A stretch of 64,000 nt of DNA from Shewanella sp. OPT22 (GTDB taxonomy: Bacteria; Pseudomonadota; Gammaproteobacteria; Enterobacterales; Shewanellaceae): positions 263,353-327,352 of the forward strand of contig NZ_PGVH01000007.1 of NCBI RefSeq assembly GCF_004168585.1, in the 5' to 3' direction. Positions 1-10,932 of this stretch are shown piece by piece. Positions within the stretch are counted from its first letter, which is position 1, and each line of letters opens with the position of its first letter. The translations under genes were made by a program, and so were the position numbers. The notes beneath the pieces are model-generated. The model was not told the origin of the DNA. It saw only the letters and a program-made list of their open reading frames with translations, and searched no databases.

Positions 1-905
1 CGGCTTATCAAAAGGCATTAACTGAAGGTGCTGAGTTTGTTATTGGTCCACTGCTGCCAGGCAACCTGAACAAGTTAAAACAATACCAAGCTCAAAATCC
101 GAGCCCTGTTCCTCAACTGTATTTAAATCAAGTTGAGCAATTTACCCCGAGTGAAAATCAGTTTTACTTTTCATTATCGCCGCAACAAGAAGCTGTAGAC
201 GCTGCGATGCACATGTTTCGTTCGAATATTAAAACACCACTGATTTTTGCCAGCAATAATAATATTGGTCACCGAATGGCAGCTGCGTTCAACGAAGAAT
301 GGCAACGTTTAACAGAACAGCCAGCCGAAGTTCATTTTTACGACAGTGGCGATAAAATGAAAGTCACGGTTCAAAAAGCAATGGGCGTAGCAGACAGCAA
401 AGCTCGCATTGCAAAAATGAAAGCTGCTGTCGGTCGAAAATTAAAAGCGGATTTTCGTTCTCGACGTGATATTGATGCGATTTACATGATTGCCAGCGCT
501 CGAGATTTACCGCTATTAAAACCTTTTATTGATGTGAACTTTAGTGTATTTACTAAACCAGTTCCTCTGTATACCACGAGCCGCAGTCGTCCAAATGGAG
601 ATATTCGTCGCTCGAAAACAGAGTATGATGGCGTAACCATCAGTGAGGCTCCATGGCTTATGCAAAATACACCCGATAACCGTATCGTCGATAAGCTTTG
701 GCCAACATGGAATAACGGTCAGCAACGTTTATATGCAATGGGCGTTGATGCATTAGAGTTGGTGGGTAAACTGGCTCAAATGCGTGCGTTCCCTGGTTTC
801 CATTATAAAGGGGATAGCGGTTTACTTTCCGTCAATGAACAAGGCGTGATTGATCGCCAGTTGCAGTGGGGTAAATACCGCAGAGGATATTTACTGCCAT
901 TATGA
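1..905 (+). CDS. lpoA: LpoA, outer-membrane lipoprotein activator of PBP1A (C-terminal part, 5' end outside window)
   Basis: The frame is open from base 3 to the TGA at 905, so about 300 C-terminal residues are visible and the signal peptide and TPR-like N-domain lie left of the window. The visible part has the type I periplasmic-binding-protein fold typical of the LppC/LpoA C-terminal domain (early segment [14 protein letters not shown], then [14 protein letters not shown]). In the family, LpoA spans from the outer membrane to stimulate transpeptidation by PBP1A; mrcA, the gene for that partner, lies at 16901 in this window. It overlaps yraN by 4 bases (ATGA). The next genes, yraN-diaA-dolP, are the standard gammaproteobacterial neighbours, which supports the call. 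The first internal ATG at 207 is not a real start because the homologous sequence continues upstream of it. Confidence 0.9.
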   Translation, partial: AYQKALTEGAEFVIGPLLPGNLNKLKQYQAQNPSPVPQLYLNQVEQFTPSENQFYFSLSPQQEAVDAAMHMFRSNIKTPLIFASNNNIGHRMAAAFNEEWQRLTEQPAEVHFYDSGDKMKVTVQKAMGVADSKARIAKMKAAVGRKLKADFRSRRDIDAIYMIASARDLPLLKPFIDVNFSVFTKPVPLYTTSRSRPNGDIRRSKTEYDGVTISEAPWLMQNTPDNRIVDKLWPTWNNGQQRLYAMGVDALELVGKLAQMRAFPGFHYKGDSGLLSVNEQGVIDRQLQWGKYRRGYLLPL

Positions 906-1228
906 ACAAAGGTCAGCAAGGAGAGCTGCAAGCCAAACAATATCTAGAGCAACAAGGGCTCACCTTTATCGAGCAAAACGTTCGCTTTCCTTTTGGTGAG
1001 CTTGACCTTGTTATGCGCCAACAGAAATATTGGGTATTTGTTGAGGTAAAATACCGAAGTAACCCCAATTTTGGGGGGGCTGTGAGTGCCGTTTCAGCCA
1101 AACAAGTACAGCGAATACGTAAAGCGACGGCTCATTATCTACAACTGAAACGAATCCAAGCCCCATGTCGATTTGATGTGGTTGCTATTGATGGCAGTCA
1201 CATTCAATGGATTAAAGGCGCATTTTAA
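902..1228 (+). CDS. yraN: YraN, UPF0102 nuclease-fold protein
   Basis: A 108-residue protein with the complete UPF0102 pattern. The N-terminal G-x-x-A-x-x-Y-L is followed by GELDLVM and then FVEVKYR, which matches the E-x-D-x(n)-E-V-K core of the restriction-endonuclease/Holliday-resolvase-like fold. Length matches the family (about 110-130). Its biochemical role is not settled in the family; a DNA-processing role is inferred from the fold only. The start overlaps the lpoA stop, indicating translational coupling. A run of seven G (1073-1079) sits inside the gene at the Gly-Gly after Asn-Phe. The reading frame is intact as given. Confidence 0.9.
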   Translation: MNKGQQGELQAKQYLEQQGLTFIEQNVRFPFGELDLVMRQQKYWVFVEVKYRSNPNFGGAVSAVSAKQVQRIRKATAHYLQLKRIQAPCRFDVVAIDGSHIQWIKGAF

Positions 1229-1243
1229 AGTTTCCTTTGATAA

Positions 1244-2439
<1,196 letters not shown>

Positions 2440-2485
2440 TTTATTTTAATTATTATTAATTTAGCTTTAATTTCATGAAATAGAG

Positions 2486-2515
2486 TTCAGACATATACTT
2501 TAAGTTATCTATAAT
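2486..2515 (+). promoter_or_regulatory. Candidate sigma-70 promoter for the ankyrin-repeat gene
   Basis: TTCAGA (2486-2491), an 18-base spacer and a perfect TATAAT (2510-2515) lie 15 bases ahead of the ATG at 2531. This would give a very short or nearly leaderless transcript. The -35 matches the consensus at 4 of 6 positions. The call is by eye only. Confidence 0.4.
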
Positions 2516-2530
2516 TGAAAAGTTTTGGTT

Positions 2531-4087
2531 ATGAGTGAATGTGTTAATGGTTCCATTTCTGCCCATTTGTACCTGCATCATACGACTTCTGAAGAGAATT
2601 GTTGCTGGGTAACTGAAACTGCACAACAGTTAGAAACAAGTTTGGTTGATCACCTTAAGGGGGGCCCTCCCCCTAAATTTCTATTCGAGTTCATCCATTC
2701 TAAAACGAATGAATTTAGACAGGTAGAATACGTCGTCTCAAAAAGCGAAACTAAATTTTCATTTGAATCAACATTATCATTTTTTGATTCGATTCGAGAT
2801 TCACGACAGGGTGTGTTTGCAGGTGTCCGTAGTTATTTCCGTCAAGCGATACTTGATGGTCCTGACGGTGTACAAACATGTTCAATATATCAGACGGGTG
2901 ATGGGCTCAAACAAAAGGTTATTGGTACTGAACTTGTAGATAAGGCAACGAATGTTGAATCCACTTTTGAACTCACACCTTGTGATGACGCCCACCAGCA
3001 AGATACAGAAGTATGCGATTATGTTGAAGTTGGAAAAAAGGCAGCATTTTCGAATAATATAAAAATACCCTCGCATCAAGCACAACTGAATCATTTAAAG
3101 ACATCTCTGAATTGTAAAATAGAGCTCGAAGAAGCGCTCGAGTCTCATAAAGATAAAAAACTAGATGAATTACTTGCAAACGGTATTAACCTCAATCATT
3201 GCTTAAAAAAGAATATGTCCCCATTACAGTTAGCCGTTGCTTGTAATAACAAAGTCGCTGTAGAAAAGTTAATAGCGGTGGGTGCTGATCCTCTAAAGAT
3301 CATCAATGATAAACATGAATCACCACTGGAAATGGCGTGTACAAAAGGAAAGGCTGATATTCTCCATACCTTACTTATTAAAGTCGTTGAGGCTGGTGTT
3401 GATGAAGCATTACAATCTGAATTGAGTCGTTTAATGAAACAGGTTCTCATTGAGAAAATCACGCCTGAGCAAAAAATGGATTGTTTAACTCGTTTTACTG
3501 ATTGCATCACAAATAAACTCATTCCTGCTGATGTAGCAAAAGACGCTTTACAATATGCTGCCAAGGTTGGGTGGCAACTTATCCTTGGACATCTATTGGA
3601 AAGGTTGCCATCAGAAGTCAGCATAGGAATAGAACTTGAGCCACCTATATCTCAATCAATGAGCACTCTACTTAAGCATGCGGATGGTGAAAGACTCACG
3701 GCTGCATGCCAAAAATTATCACGAGATTTTGTTTTTCCTAACAAGACGAATGATGATGGTGATTCAGTTGCATTCATTCTTGTACGTAAAGCAGTAGACC
3801 CGAGTATTTTACAATATCCAAATATTCATAGCTGCATAATGAGTGAATTGCAATCTTCAAGAAAAAACAACCATGAGGAAACTTTAGTATCTCTTGCAGA
3901 GCACTGTAAATGCCAAAAAGTTAAAAGCTATATCCTCAAGCTTAACAGTCCCACTGAACGCCGTGAGCTCAATGAAAGCATGCAGCCTCACACTGAGCCA
4001 GGAGCTAATGAATACGAATTAGCAGAAACCCAAGTAGCCCCAGAAGAAGCTCATAGCCTACCTCTAGCACAAACGAGTGAAGCATAA
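2531..4087 (+). CDS. Orphan ankyrin-repeat protein
   Basis: A 518-residue protein counted from the ATG at 2531; a TTG two codons earlier is also in frame, and neither has a good ribosome site. There is no signal peptide and no membrane segment. Residues about 1-200 are unrecognised. Residues about 205-290 hold two to three ankyrin units (SPLQLAVACNNKVAVEKLI, SPLEMACTKGKADILHTLL). The C-terminal 220 residues are helical in character and end in an acidic, Pro/Gln/Thr-rich tail. Ankyrin units mediate protein-protein contacts; whether this protein acts inside the cell or is a secreted effector cannot be told. It sits alone between two conserved housekeeping blocks, as an accessory insertion would. 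A GC-rich inverted repeat (2658-2674) lies in the gene. Confidence 0.7.
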   Translation: MSECVNGSISAHLYLHHTTSEENCCWVTETAQQLETSLVDHLKGGPPPKFLFEFIHSKTNEFRQVEYVVSKSETKFSFESTLSFFDSIRDSRQGVFAGVRSYFRQAILDGPDGVQTCSIYQTGDGLKQKVIGTELVDKATNVESTFELTPCDDAHQQDTEVCDYVEVGKKAAFSNNIKIPSHQAQLNHLKTSLNCKIELEEALESHKDKKLDELLANGINLNHCLKKNMSPLQLAVACNNKVAVEKLIAVGADPLKIINDKHESPLEMACTKGKADILHTLLIKVVEAGVDEALQSELSRLMKQVLIEKITPEQKMDCLTRFTDCITNKLIPADVAKDALQYAAKVGWQLILGHLLERLPSEVSIGIELEPPISQSMSTLLKHADGERLTAACQKLSRDFVFPNKTNDDGDSVAFILVRKAVDPSILQYPNIHSCIMSELQSSRKNNHEETLVSLAEHCKCQKVKSYILKLNSPTERRELNESMQPHTEPGANEYELAETQVAPEEAHSLPLAQTSEA

Positions 4088-4231
4088 ACTAGATGCAATA
4101 GATGTGATAAAACAGATAATAATTTTATTAACAGATCCAAGTTAAATTGAATTTATAGAAGAAATGGAAATGACCAGCTTGAGCTCAGGCAGGACGGAGA
4201 GATGGGAAACCAGCTTTAAAAGATAAACATG

Positions 4232-4258
4232 AAAAATCCGACTTTTAGTCGGATTTTT
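4232..4258. terminator. Bidirectional intrinsic terminator between the ankyrin gene and trpS
   Basis: A perfect 11-bp stem (AAAAATCCGAC / GTCGGATTTTT) with a 5-base loop TTTTA gives a U-run on either strand. It lies between the convergent ankyrin gene (+) and trpS (-), so it can serve both. The 144 bases between 4088 and the hairpin contain nothing else recognised. Confidence 0.85.
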
Positions 4259-4283
4259 ATAAAATGAGAGAAATTCAAAATTC

Positions 4284-5282
4284 TTAAACTAACAAGCCAA
4301 TTTTTTCATACACTGACTTTATGGTTTGTTCTGCACGAGCTTTAGCTTTTTCAGCGCCTTCTTTCATCACTTTATCAAGATAGGCTTGGTCAGCACGAAT
4401 TTCACGATAACGTTCTTGTAGTGGCTCTAGCATTGCAACCACAGCTTCACCTGTTGCAACTTTAAGATGACCATACATTTTACCTTCGAATTCTTTCTCT
4501 AATTCTTCGATTGAACGCCCTGTTGCACCTGACATTAAACTTAACAGATTAGAAACACCTGGCTTATTTTCAACATCAAATTTAATTCTCGGCGGCTCAT
4601 CTGAATCGGTAACGGCCTTTTTGATTTTCTTAAGGATCTTTTTAGGATCTTCGAGTAACGCAATGACATTGTTACGATTATCGTCTGATTTAGACATCTT
4701 CTTAGTCGGGTCTTGCAATGACATCACCTTAGCACCATGTGTTGGAATAAATGGCTCAGGTACGACAAATGTTTCACCATATGCATTATTGAAACGAGTT
4801 GCGATATCACGTGTCAATTCAAGATGCTGCTTTTGATCTTGCCCGACTGGAATTTCATTCGCTTGATAAAGTAAGATATCTGCGGCCATCAATACTGGGT
4901 AGCCAAACAGACCCACGTTGATGTTATTCGCGTGTTTTTGCGATTTATCTTTGAACTGAGTCATACGGTTCAATTCACCCATTTGGGTGTAACAGTTCAA
5001 TGCCCAACCAAGTTGAGTGTGCTGTGGTACATGAGACTGAATGAATACCGTGCTCTTCTTTGGATCGACACCACACGCTAGGTATAACGCTAAGGTATCT
5101 AAGCAAGCAGTACGTAATGCTTCAGGATCTTGTCTAACCGTTATCGCATGAAGATCTACAACACAATAAAGGCAGTCATGACTGTCTTGCATTGCCACCC
5201 ACTGGCGTAGTGCGCCCATATAGTTACCTATGGTCAATTCACCTGAAGGCTGTGCGCCGCTGAGTACGATGGGCTTAGTCAT
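4284..5282 (-). CDS. trpS: Tryptophanyl-tRNA synthetase
   Basis: A 332-residue class I aminoacyl-tRNA synthetase that charges tRNA-Trp. The N-terminus [20 protein letters not shown] carries the HIGH-equivalent TIGN, and KMSKSD is the KMSKS loop. The ATG at 5282 is chosen because it gives the family N-terminus; an in-frame extension of 14 codons reaches into the end of gph and has no homology. AAGGAG lies 11 bases upstream. It is the last gene of the rpe-gph-trpS unit, which is conserved in gammaproteobacteria, with 20 bases between gph and trpS. Confidence 0.97.
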   Translation of the reverse strand: MTKPIVLSGAQPSGELTIGNYMGALRQWVAMQDSHDCLYCVVDLHAITVRQDPEALRTACLDTLALYLACGVDPKKSTVFIQSHVPQHTQLGWALNCYTQMGELNRMTQFKDKSQKHANNINVGLFGYPVLMAADILLYQANEIPVGQDQKQHLELTRDIATRFNNAYGETFVVPEPFIPTHGAKVMSLQDPTKKMSKSDDNRNNVIALLEDPKKILKKIKKAVTDSDEPPRIKFDVENKPGVSNLLSLMSGATGRSIEELEKEFEGKMYGHLKVATGEAVVAMLEPLQERYREIRADQAYLDKVMKEGAEKAKARAEQTIKSVYEKIGLLV

Positions 5283-5302
5283 CTGCTGTATTGCTCCTTG
5301 AG

Positions 5303-5977
5303 TTAAGATTGGGCATTTACCCAAGTTAAAATGTCTCTAAACTGGTCAAATACGGCGTCTGGGCCGCAAAGCCCAATATCTTCGCCGTAGTTATAGCCGT
5401 AGGTCAAGCCAATTGATGCAACTCCTGCCGATTTCGCTGCAAAAATGTCATTTTTAGAATCACCAACCATTAAAAGCTGTGTTTTTTCTAGATTCCATTC
5501 GGAAATAATGTGATTTAATGGCAGAGGATCTGGTTTGCACTTTTCTAAGCTATCACCACCTAATACCAATTCAAAATAAACATCAATACCATAGGCTTCA
5601 AGCATATCTGGCACAAAACGATAAGGTTTATTCGTCACAATGGCTAAACGGTAACCTTGCTTTTTCAATGACGCTAACGTGCTTTTTACATGTTCATATA
5701 AATCGCTGTGCTTGTTTAAATAAAGACCGTAATGATGCATAAACCGTTCAAGTGCTGAACTGAGTTCTTCAATGGTTGGTTGAGTGCCTGTAGTATTAAT
5801 CAGTGCACGCTCAACCAATTTTTGTGCGCCATTCCCGACCCAACTGCGCACTAATTCTTGCGAAACTATCGGCTGCTGCAATTCAAGCAACATATCATTT
5901 ACGCCAGCATGAATGTCAGGAACGCTGTCTACCAGCGTTCCATCAAGATCAAAGGCAATAGCTTTGAATCGGCTCAT
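5303..5977 (-). CDS. gph: Phosphoglycolate phosphatase (HAD family)
   Basis: A 224-residue HAD hydrolase that removes phosphate from 2-phosphoglycolate, a product of DNA 3'-end repair. Motif I is [10 protein letters not shown] (nucleophile Asp at about residue 10), motif II Thr is in IVTNKP, and motif IV is [16 protein letters not shown] cap domain lies between motifs I and II. The ATG follows the rpe stop directly (TAAATG), so the two are translationally coupled. Position between rpe and trpS separates Gph from other HAD phosphatases. Confidence 0.94.
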   Translation of the reverse strand: MSRFKAIAFDLDGTLVDSVPDIHAGVNDMLLELQQPIVSQELVRSWVGNGAQKLVERALINTTGTQPTIEELSSALERFMHHYGLYLNKHSDLYEHVKSTLASLKKQGYRLAIVTNKPYRFVPDMLEAYGIDVYFELVLGGDSLEKCKPDPLPLNHIISEWNLEKTQLLMVGDSKNDIFAAKSAGVASIGLTYGYNYGEDIGLCGPDAVFDQFRDILTWVNAQS

Positions 5978-6652
5978 TTATGCGTCAACCTTTGCAAGCT
6001 CACTGCGCATTTCATCAATCACGGCTTTGTAATCTGGTTTTCCGAAGATGGCTGAGCCAGCAACGAACATATCTGCTCCAGCTTCTGCGATTTCTGCAAT
6101 GTTATCGACCTTAACGCCACCGTCGATTTCCAAACGAATATCATAACCACTTTCGTCAATACGGCGACGTACTTCACGTAATTTATCTAATGTCGACGGA
6201 ATAAAAGATTGGCCACCAAAGCCTGGGTTAACTGACATCAGTAGAATCACATCGAGCTTGTCCATCACATGATCAAGATAATGCAGTGATGTAGCAGGGT
6301 TGAACACCAATCCCGCTTTACAACCCGCATTTTTTATCAACTGCAGACTGCGATCGATATGTTCTGACGCTTCTGGATGAAAAGTAATGATAGATGCACC
6401 CGCATCAACAAAATCAGGAATAATACGATCGACTGGCTTCACCATTAAATGCACATCAATATCTGCTTTTATGCCATGATCACGTAACGCTTTACAAACC
6501 AAAGGACCAATCGTTAAATTCGGCACATAGTGGTTATCCATGACATCGAAATGAACCACATCAGCGCCTGAGGCAAGCACGTTGTCAACTTCTTCACCTA
6601 AGCGAGCAAAATCAGCAGATAAAATGGATGGAGCAATCAGAAATGGACGCAT
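5978..6652 (-). CDS. rpe: Ribulose-phosphate 3-epimerase
   Basis: A 224-residue TIM-barrel enzyme that interconverts D-ribulose 5-phosphate and D-xylulose 5-phosphate. Family signatures are [15 protein letters not shown] at the N-terminus, [15 protein letters not shown] with metal ligands, [14 protein letters not shown] and DGGV near the C-terminus. The ATG at 6652 is preferred over a TTG five codons upstream that immediately follows a stop. It is the first gene of the rpe-gph-trpS unit. The upstream 190 bases hold divergent promoters for this unit and the small membrane protein at 6845. Confidence 0.96.
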   Translation of the reverse strand: MRPFLIAPSILSADFARLGEEVDNVLASGADVVHFDVMDNHYVPNLTIGPLVCKALRDHGIKADIDVHLMVKPVDRIIPDFVDAGASIITFHPEASEHIDRSLQLIKNAGCKAGLVFNPATSLHYLDHVMDKLDVILLMSVNPGFGGQSFIPSTLDKLREVRRRIDESGYDIRLEIDGGVKVDNIAEIAEAGADMFVAGSAIFGKPDYKAVIDEMRSELAKVDA

Positions 6653-6844
6653 ATCATTCTCACACAATTAGATTATTTTTGAGTAGTTTACTCCTCTGTC
6701 GGTTTTAGCTCTAGTTGTGATATCTCATTAATTTAAAAAAAAGTGTTTTATCGAATTGAAATTGAAACTAAACATTTTGTTTAAAATCCAAACGAATTTG
6801 TTATAATCAAACGTCATTAGTACATTGGGAATCCAGAGTAAGAC

Positions 6845-7213
6845 ATGAAAAATTTATGGAAAAACTCGCAACAGCTACGGAATAGCGCCTCCCGTTTCAC
6901 GTCTAAAAGTATCATTTTAGGTAGCACATTAGCAGTAAGTGTTACTGCAGTTTTAATGAGCAATACTCTCTCGAACTCAGAAGGCACCTTAGCTTGCGCA
7001 TGCAGTTCAAATGTCACTTATGACACAATGTTACCTGCGAGCCACCCTCAAAACCGCTGTGCCTCTCAAACAAAAGAACTCAATTGGGGCACTTGGCTGA
7101 CAGGGAAAAGTGGCTCGAGTCAATTTCATTTTTTTGATTTATTTGAACTACTTCACGGTAAACGTAGTGGCAATTTTGATAAACCTAATGCCAATGACAT
7201 CAATCCGGAGTAA
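6845..7213 (+). CDS. Small membrane-anchored protein of unknown function
   Basis: A 122-residue protein with a basic N-terminus and one hydrophobic segment (about residues 22-42), then a polar tail containing Cys-Ala-Cys (residues about 51-53). It could be an N-in anchored protein or have an uncleaved signal. No family is recognised. A GAG-containing ribosome site precedes the ATG. The next gene, a DUF2970 protein, starts 3 bases after its stop and the two clearly form an operon. The pair is oriented against rpe and dam, breaking up the dam-rpe order that is contiguous in enterobacteria. Confidence 0.7.
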   Translation: MKNLWKNSQQLRNSASRFTSKSIILGSTLAVSVTAVLMSNTLSNSEGTLACACSSNVTYDTMLPASHPQNRCASQTKELNWGTWLTGKSGSSQFHFFDLFELLHGKRSGNFDKPNANDINPE

Positions 7214-7216
7214 TTT

Positions 7217-7405
7217 ATGTTCACACAAGTTTGGCAATTATTTACCAGTACATTAGCTGCTTTTTTTGGTGTTCAATCAGATAAAAATCGACATCGCGAC
7301 TTTGGTGAGAATGAATCTCCCATTCCATTCATCATCATGGGCATCGTAATGGCAATTTTATTGGTTTTAGGATTGGTTTTTATTGTGAGCCAAGTAACGA
7401 GCTAG
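7217..7405 (+). CDS. DUF2970 family small inner-membrane protein
   Basis: A 62-residue protein with the DUF2970 pattern: an N-terminal amphipathic segment with S-x-L-A-A-F-F-G-V-Q-S, a charged linker (DKNRHRDF), then a single C-terminal transmembrane helix (about residues 37-59). The function of this family is unknown. CCGGAG lies 6 bases before the ATG, a strong ribosome site. Its stop lies only 4 bases from the convergent dam stop, leaving no room for a terminator between them. Confidence 0.8.
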   Translation: MFTQVWQLFTSTLAAFFGVQSDKNRHRDFGENESPIPFIIMGIVMAILLVLGLVFIVSQVTS

Positions 7406-7409
7406 GCTC

Positions 7410-8249
7410 CTATTCATCGTCAAAATGGTAGTCTTTATCATAGAGAGCTATCAATTCATCGACTTTTTTTCTGCCATTGCCTTTCTGACTGATGTTGCGT
7501 TGTACTTGGATTTTACCTAATCGCGCACCATGATAGAGTTCACGAGTCAGTGGAATATCATGATTACTGATGACAACAGGAATGTTTTTATCACGGGCAA
7601 CATGACGCGAAACTCTTGCGAGTAACGCCTGATCGTCAAGCGTAAAACCAGCACCTACGTAAGTGGTAAAACTCGCTGTAGTCGATAGTGGTGCATATGG
7701 AGGGTCGCAGTAAATTACATCACCGCTTTTTGCCTGCTCGAACGCTTTTTCGTAGCCAATACATTTAAATTCAGCCACTTGGGCTTTCTCAGAAAAAGCA
7801 TTAAGTTCAATTTCTGGAAAATACGGCTTTTTGTATGAGCCAAAAGGAACATTAAACCCGCCCTTACGGTTATAACGACAAAGCCCGTTAAAACCATGAC
7901 GGTTCATATACAAAAAGTAAATGCTTCGCTCGAATGGATCTTTTGTTGCATTAAATTGAGTGCGAATGTCGTAATAAGCTTCTTTGGCATTCATCTTTTC
8001 GCAAAATAACTTGCGTGATTCTTTGATGTAAAGCTCAGGTTGCTTTTGAATGATTTTATACAGATTAATCAAATCTTGATTTATATCGCACAATAAATAC
8101 TTTGAATAATGCGTATTAAGAAAAACACTGCCTGCGCCAACAAAGGGCTCAACTAACCTATCCCCATCAGGAAGATAAGTTTTCAATGTATCAACAAGTT
8201 TGAATTTACCACCAGCCCACTTTAAAAAGGCTCTATTTTTCTTATTCAT
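7410..8249 (-). CDS. dam: DNA adenine methylase (GATC)
   Basis: A 279-residue adenine N6-methyltransferase, D12 class (alpha group). FLKWAGGK is the SAM-binding motif I, followed by LVEPFVGAGSVF, and DPPY is the catalytic motif IV (VIYCDPPYAPLS). Similarity to E. coli Dam is continuous through FNGLCRYN, NVPFG.YKKPYFPE and KKVDELIALY. The ATG at 8249 matches the family N-terminus NRAFLKWAGGK; a TTG nine codons upstream has no ribosome site. It methylates GATC, which guides mismatch repair and SeqA-type initiation control. It is downstream of damX in the aroK-aroB-damX-dam unit. Confidence 0.96.
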   Translation of the reverse strand: MNKKNRAFLKWAGGKFKLVDTLKTYLPDGDRLVEPFVGAGSVFLNTHYSKYLLCDINQDLINLYKIIQKQPELYIKESRKLFCEKMNAKEAYYDIRTQFNATKDPFERSIYFLYMNRHGFNGLCRYNRKGGFNVPFGSYKKPYFPEIELNAFSEKAQVAEFKCIGYEKAFEQAKSGDVIYCDPPYAPLSTTASFTTYVGAGFTLDDQALLARVSRHVARDKNIPVVISNHDIPLTRELYHGARLGKIQVQRNISQKGNGRKKVDELIALYDKDYHFDDE

Positions 8250-8300
8250 GAACTGGATCAGTGTGAAGCAAGACAAAAAAGAATTGTACGTTGATACAAA

Positions 8301-9797
8301 CTAATTTTCACTACTCTTATTCGGATTTTGCAATTCAAGTTTCATTAACGCTTTCCACTTGCGTATCCATGGTTTTGGAAGATCTGTTTCTTTAGCCAAT
8401 TTAGCTGCAAATGTTTGCGCTAATTGATAATTTTCAAATTCACCAACAACGACAACCCAACGCTTTTTTTGTCTGGCTATTTTTACATCAGAATACGGAG
8501 AAAGTTGTTTAACTAGATTATTCAATGATTCCTGTTTACTGACCGTGGCAACTTGAAGGGTGTAACTCTCTGGATTTGGCGCTTTGACCTCAGGAACATC
8601 TAACTCAAGCGGCTTTATTACAGATTTGCTTGCGTTAACATCACCTTGTTTATACTCAATTTTAGAAACTTCACCCTCAAGTATTTGACTGGAGCGTTCA
8701 ACGTTGTCTTCTGCTTGCTGAACATGAGCGAGTTCCGGCTGTTGATTATCGTTCAATTCAACGGGCTTTTGTTTTAGGCGTTTACCTGACATCTCGGCAG
8801 TTACTTCATCAAGTTGTTCTGTTTTCTGCTGGGTTACTTGAGGAGCTGCAATATGGCTTACTGCATCTACTTTAGCCTGTTGATTAATCTTAATGCCTTC
8901 TTGCTCAACTGTAGTGTCCCTCTCAATCTTATTAAAGACCATTGCAGCATCTTTCACAGGTAAATCAATCGAACTTTGAGGGAGCTCTGTTGCCTCTTCA
9001 GAGGCAGGAATCGTATTATCACTATACCCTACAACCTTTAAAAGCGGTTGTTGATAAACCCATGCCAGAGAAGCCAACGTAAACAATAATGCAACTAGGG
9101 TAAGCAAACGAAGATTAAGTGTTCTTTTACTCACTTCTTCATTGTGTTCATTCGCTGACTTTACAAATACCTCAACAATATCTTTTGGATACACGCTACC
9201 TTGGTTAAAATCAGGTTTTGCGATTAAGTGATTTTCAAAACCGTCACTTTGACTGAGCAACGAGTAATAAAGAGCATCTTGCTCTTGCTGGCTTAATGTT
9301 TCGATATAAAGCGAGCTCATTAAGGCCTGATAAGACTCTGGTAATGCTTCATTGAGCTGAGCTTCAAACTCAGCTGTGACTGAAGCAATAACGCTCACGA
9401 ACTGCCCTGAAACCGATAACTGGCTTAGACCAATTAATTCCGCCCATAATGCATTTGATAATCGCTCAGCATCATCAATGATAATGACAATTGGCTTTTT
9501 TAATGTCGACGCAAAATCGACTAATGAATCGGTGAGAGAGGTTTCATCATCAAAGACAGGTTCTGAAAGTAGTGGTAATAGAATTTTGCGTCTTATTTCG
9601 GCATCATCCGCATGCAAAGGACAAGAAAGAAAGACAGAAATCTCGTCACTTATTATTCTATTAAGGTGTCTCAGTAGAAATGATTTCCCCGACCCTTCTG
9701 CACCACAAACCAGCTGCAATTGCTCTGCATAACTGATGTTATGAGTTAAGCGTTCAGCAAGTGATTCTTGCGATGGTAGCAATAAAGGCTCTGTCAT
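8301..9797 (-). CDS. damX: DamX, AAA-ATPase/SPOR-domain division protein
   Basis: A 498-residue protein, longer than E. coli DamX (428). Residues about 10-200 form an ExeA-like AAA domain with Walker A GAEGSGKS and Walker B-like IVIIIDDAE. One transmembrane helix follows at about residues 230-250, then a low-complexity periplasmic linker rich in Glu and Gln, and a C-terminal SPOR domain (about 415-490, SYTLQVATVSKQ and WVVVVGEF). SPOR domains bind denuded peptidoglycan at the septum. It lies between aroB (30 bases) and dam (51 bases), the usual location. Confidence 0.92.
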   Translation of the reverse strand: MTEPLLLPSQESLAERLTHNISYAEQLQLVCGAEGSGKSFLLRHLNRIISDEISVFLSCPLHADDAEIRRKILLPLLSEPVFDDETSLTDSLVDFASTLKKPIVIIIDDAERLSNALWAELIGLSQLSVSGQFVSVIASVTAEFEAQLNEALPESYQALMSSLYIETLSQQEQDALYYSLLSQSDGFENHLIAKPDFNQGSVYPKDIVEVFVKSANEHNEEVSKRTLNLRLLTLVALLFTLASLAWVYQQPLLKVVGYSDNTIPASEEATELPQSSIDLPVKDAAMVFNKIERDTTVEQEGIKINQQAKVDAVSHIAAPQVTQQKTEQLDEVTAEMSGKRLKQKPVELNDNQQPELAHVQQAEDNVERSSQILEGEVSKIEYKQGDVNASKSVIKPLELDVPEVKAPNPESYTLQVATVSKQESLNNLVKQLSPYSDVKIARQKKRWVVVVGEFENYQLAQTFAAKLAKETDLPKPWIRKWKALMKLELQNPNKSSEN

Positions 9798-9827
9798 TTC
9801 CCTGAGTTCTCGATAAATGAGATATAT

Positions 9828-10913
9828 CTAGCTTAGTACATCGATTAACTGTTGATGACTAACTTCCGATGTCACAACAGCTTCGCCAATCTGAGTTGGT
9901 AAAACTAACCGAATTTTTTGATCGAGTACTTTTTTATCTCGTTGCATATGCTTAATAAACGCATCCGCAGACATGGATTTTGGTTTCGCAAGTGGTAGTT
10001 CGAATGCGGAAATTAAACGAGAAATGCGTTGAACGGTCTCAAAACTTACCCAACCTAACTGTTGTGACGTTTCAGCAGCAAGTACCATCCCCGCAGACAC
10101 AGCTTCACCATGAAGCCAATTTCCATAACCCATCTCTGCTTCGATAGCATGGCCGAAAGTATGCCCTAAATTTAACAAGGCTCGACAACCACGCTCAGTT
10201 TCATCCAGAGCAACCACATCAGCTTTTATTTCACAGCAACGAGAAATGGCGTAAATTAAAGCCGCTGGCTCAAGCTGCTTTAATGGCTCGACATTTTGTT
10301 CAAGCCATTCGAAAAATTCGATATCCCAAATAATGCCATATTTAATGACTTCAGCCATGCCAGCATTAAACTCTCTCACTGGTAGCGATTTGAGAAATTC
10401 AGTATCAATAAACACAGCTTTAGGCTGATGAAATGCGCCAAGCATATTCTTACCTAAAACGTGGTTCACTGCAGTTTTACCGCCAACAGACGAATCGACC
10501 TGCGCAAGTAACGTTGTGGGTACTTGAATAAAATCAATACCACGTTGATAACAGGCCGCTGCAAAACCCGTCATATCTCCAACTACACCCCCACCTAAAG
10601 CGATGAGAACGCAATCTCGGCCGTAGTTATCCTGCAAGAGTTTATCGAAAATATGATTGAGGTACTCGAGTGTTTTATATTGTTCACCGTCAGGTAGTAT
10701 CACAGAATCAGTCGATGACGCAGGCTTAAAGAAAGCCTTAACTTGTTCAATATAAAGCGGAGCAATAGTGTCATTACTGACAATCAACAAGCGTTTTTTA
10801 TGAAAATAGCGAGACCAAGTCTCGCTATTTAGAGTGGAGGGTTCTGTAAGGAAGCCTTGATGAATATAGATGCTATAACTGCGTTTACCTAAATTAACCT
10901 CAATGGTTTCCAT
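9828..10913 (-). CDS. aroB: 3-dehydroquinate synthase
   Basis: A 361-residue enzyme of the shikimate pathway that converts DAHP to 3-dehydroquinate using NAD+ and a divalent metal. Diagnostic segments are [26 protein letters not shown] (NAD-binding glycine-rich loop), [34 protein letters not shown] with metal-binding His, and [11 protein letters not shown]. Length matches the family. It follows aroK by 19 bases, an aroKB pair as in E. coli. Confidence 0.97.
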   Translation of the reverse strand: METIEVNLGKRSYSIYIHQGFLTEPSTLNSETWSRYFHKKRLLIVSNDTIAPLYIEQVKAFFKPASSTDSVILPDGEQYKTLEYLNHIFDKLLQDNYGRDCVLIALGGGVVGDMTGFAAACYQRGIDFIQVPTTLLAQVDSSVGGKTAVNHVLGKNMLGAFHQPKAVFIDTEFLKSLPVREFNAGMAEVIKYGIIWDIEFFEWLEQNVEPLKQLEPAALIYAISRCCEIKADVVALDETERGCRALLNLGHTFGHAIEAEMGYGNWLHGEAVSAGMVLAAETSQQLGWVSFETVQRISRLISAFELPLAKPKSMSADAFIKHMQRDKKVLDQKIRLVLPTQIGEAVVTSEVSHQQLIDVLS

Positions 10914-10932
10914 ACTTTAAAACGTCCCGAAA

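Noticed and set aside
207..905. A complete 232-residue gene that starts at the ATG at 207
   Set aside because: The same frame is open to base 3 and encodes the continuous LpoA C-terminal domain, so this is only the first internal Met of a partial gene.
3196..3624. A 142-codon minus-strand frame inside the ankyrin gene
   Set aside because: No start context and its sequence shows no domain; the plus-strand frame contains clear ankyrin units.
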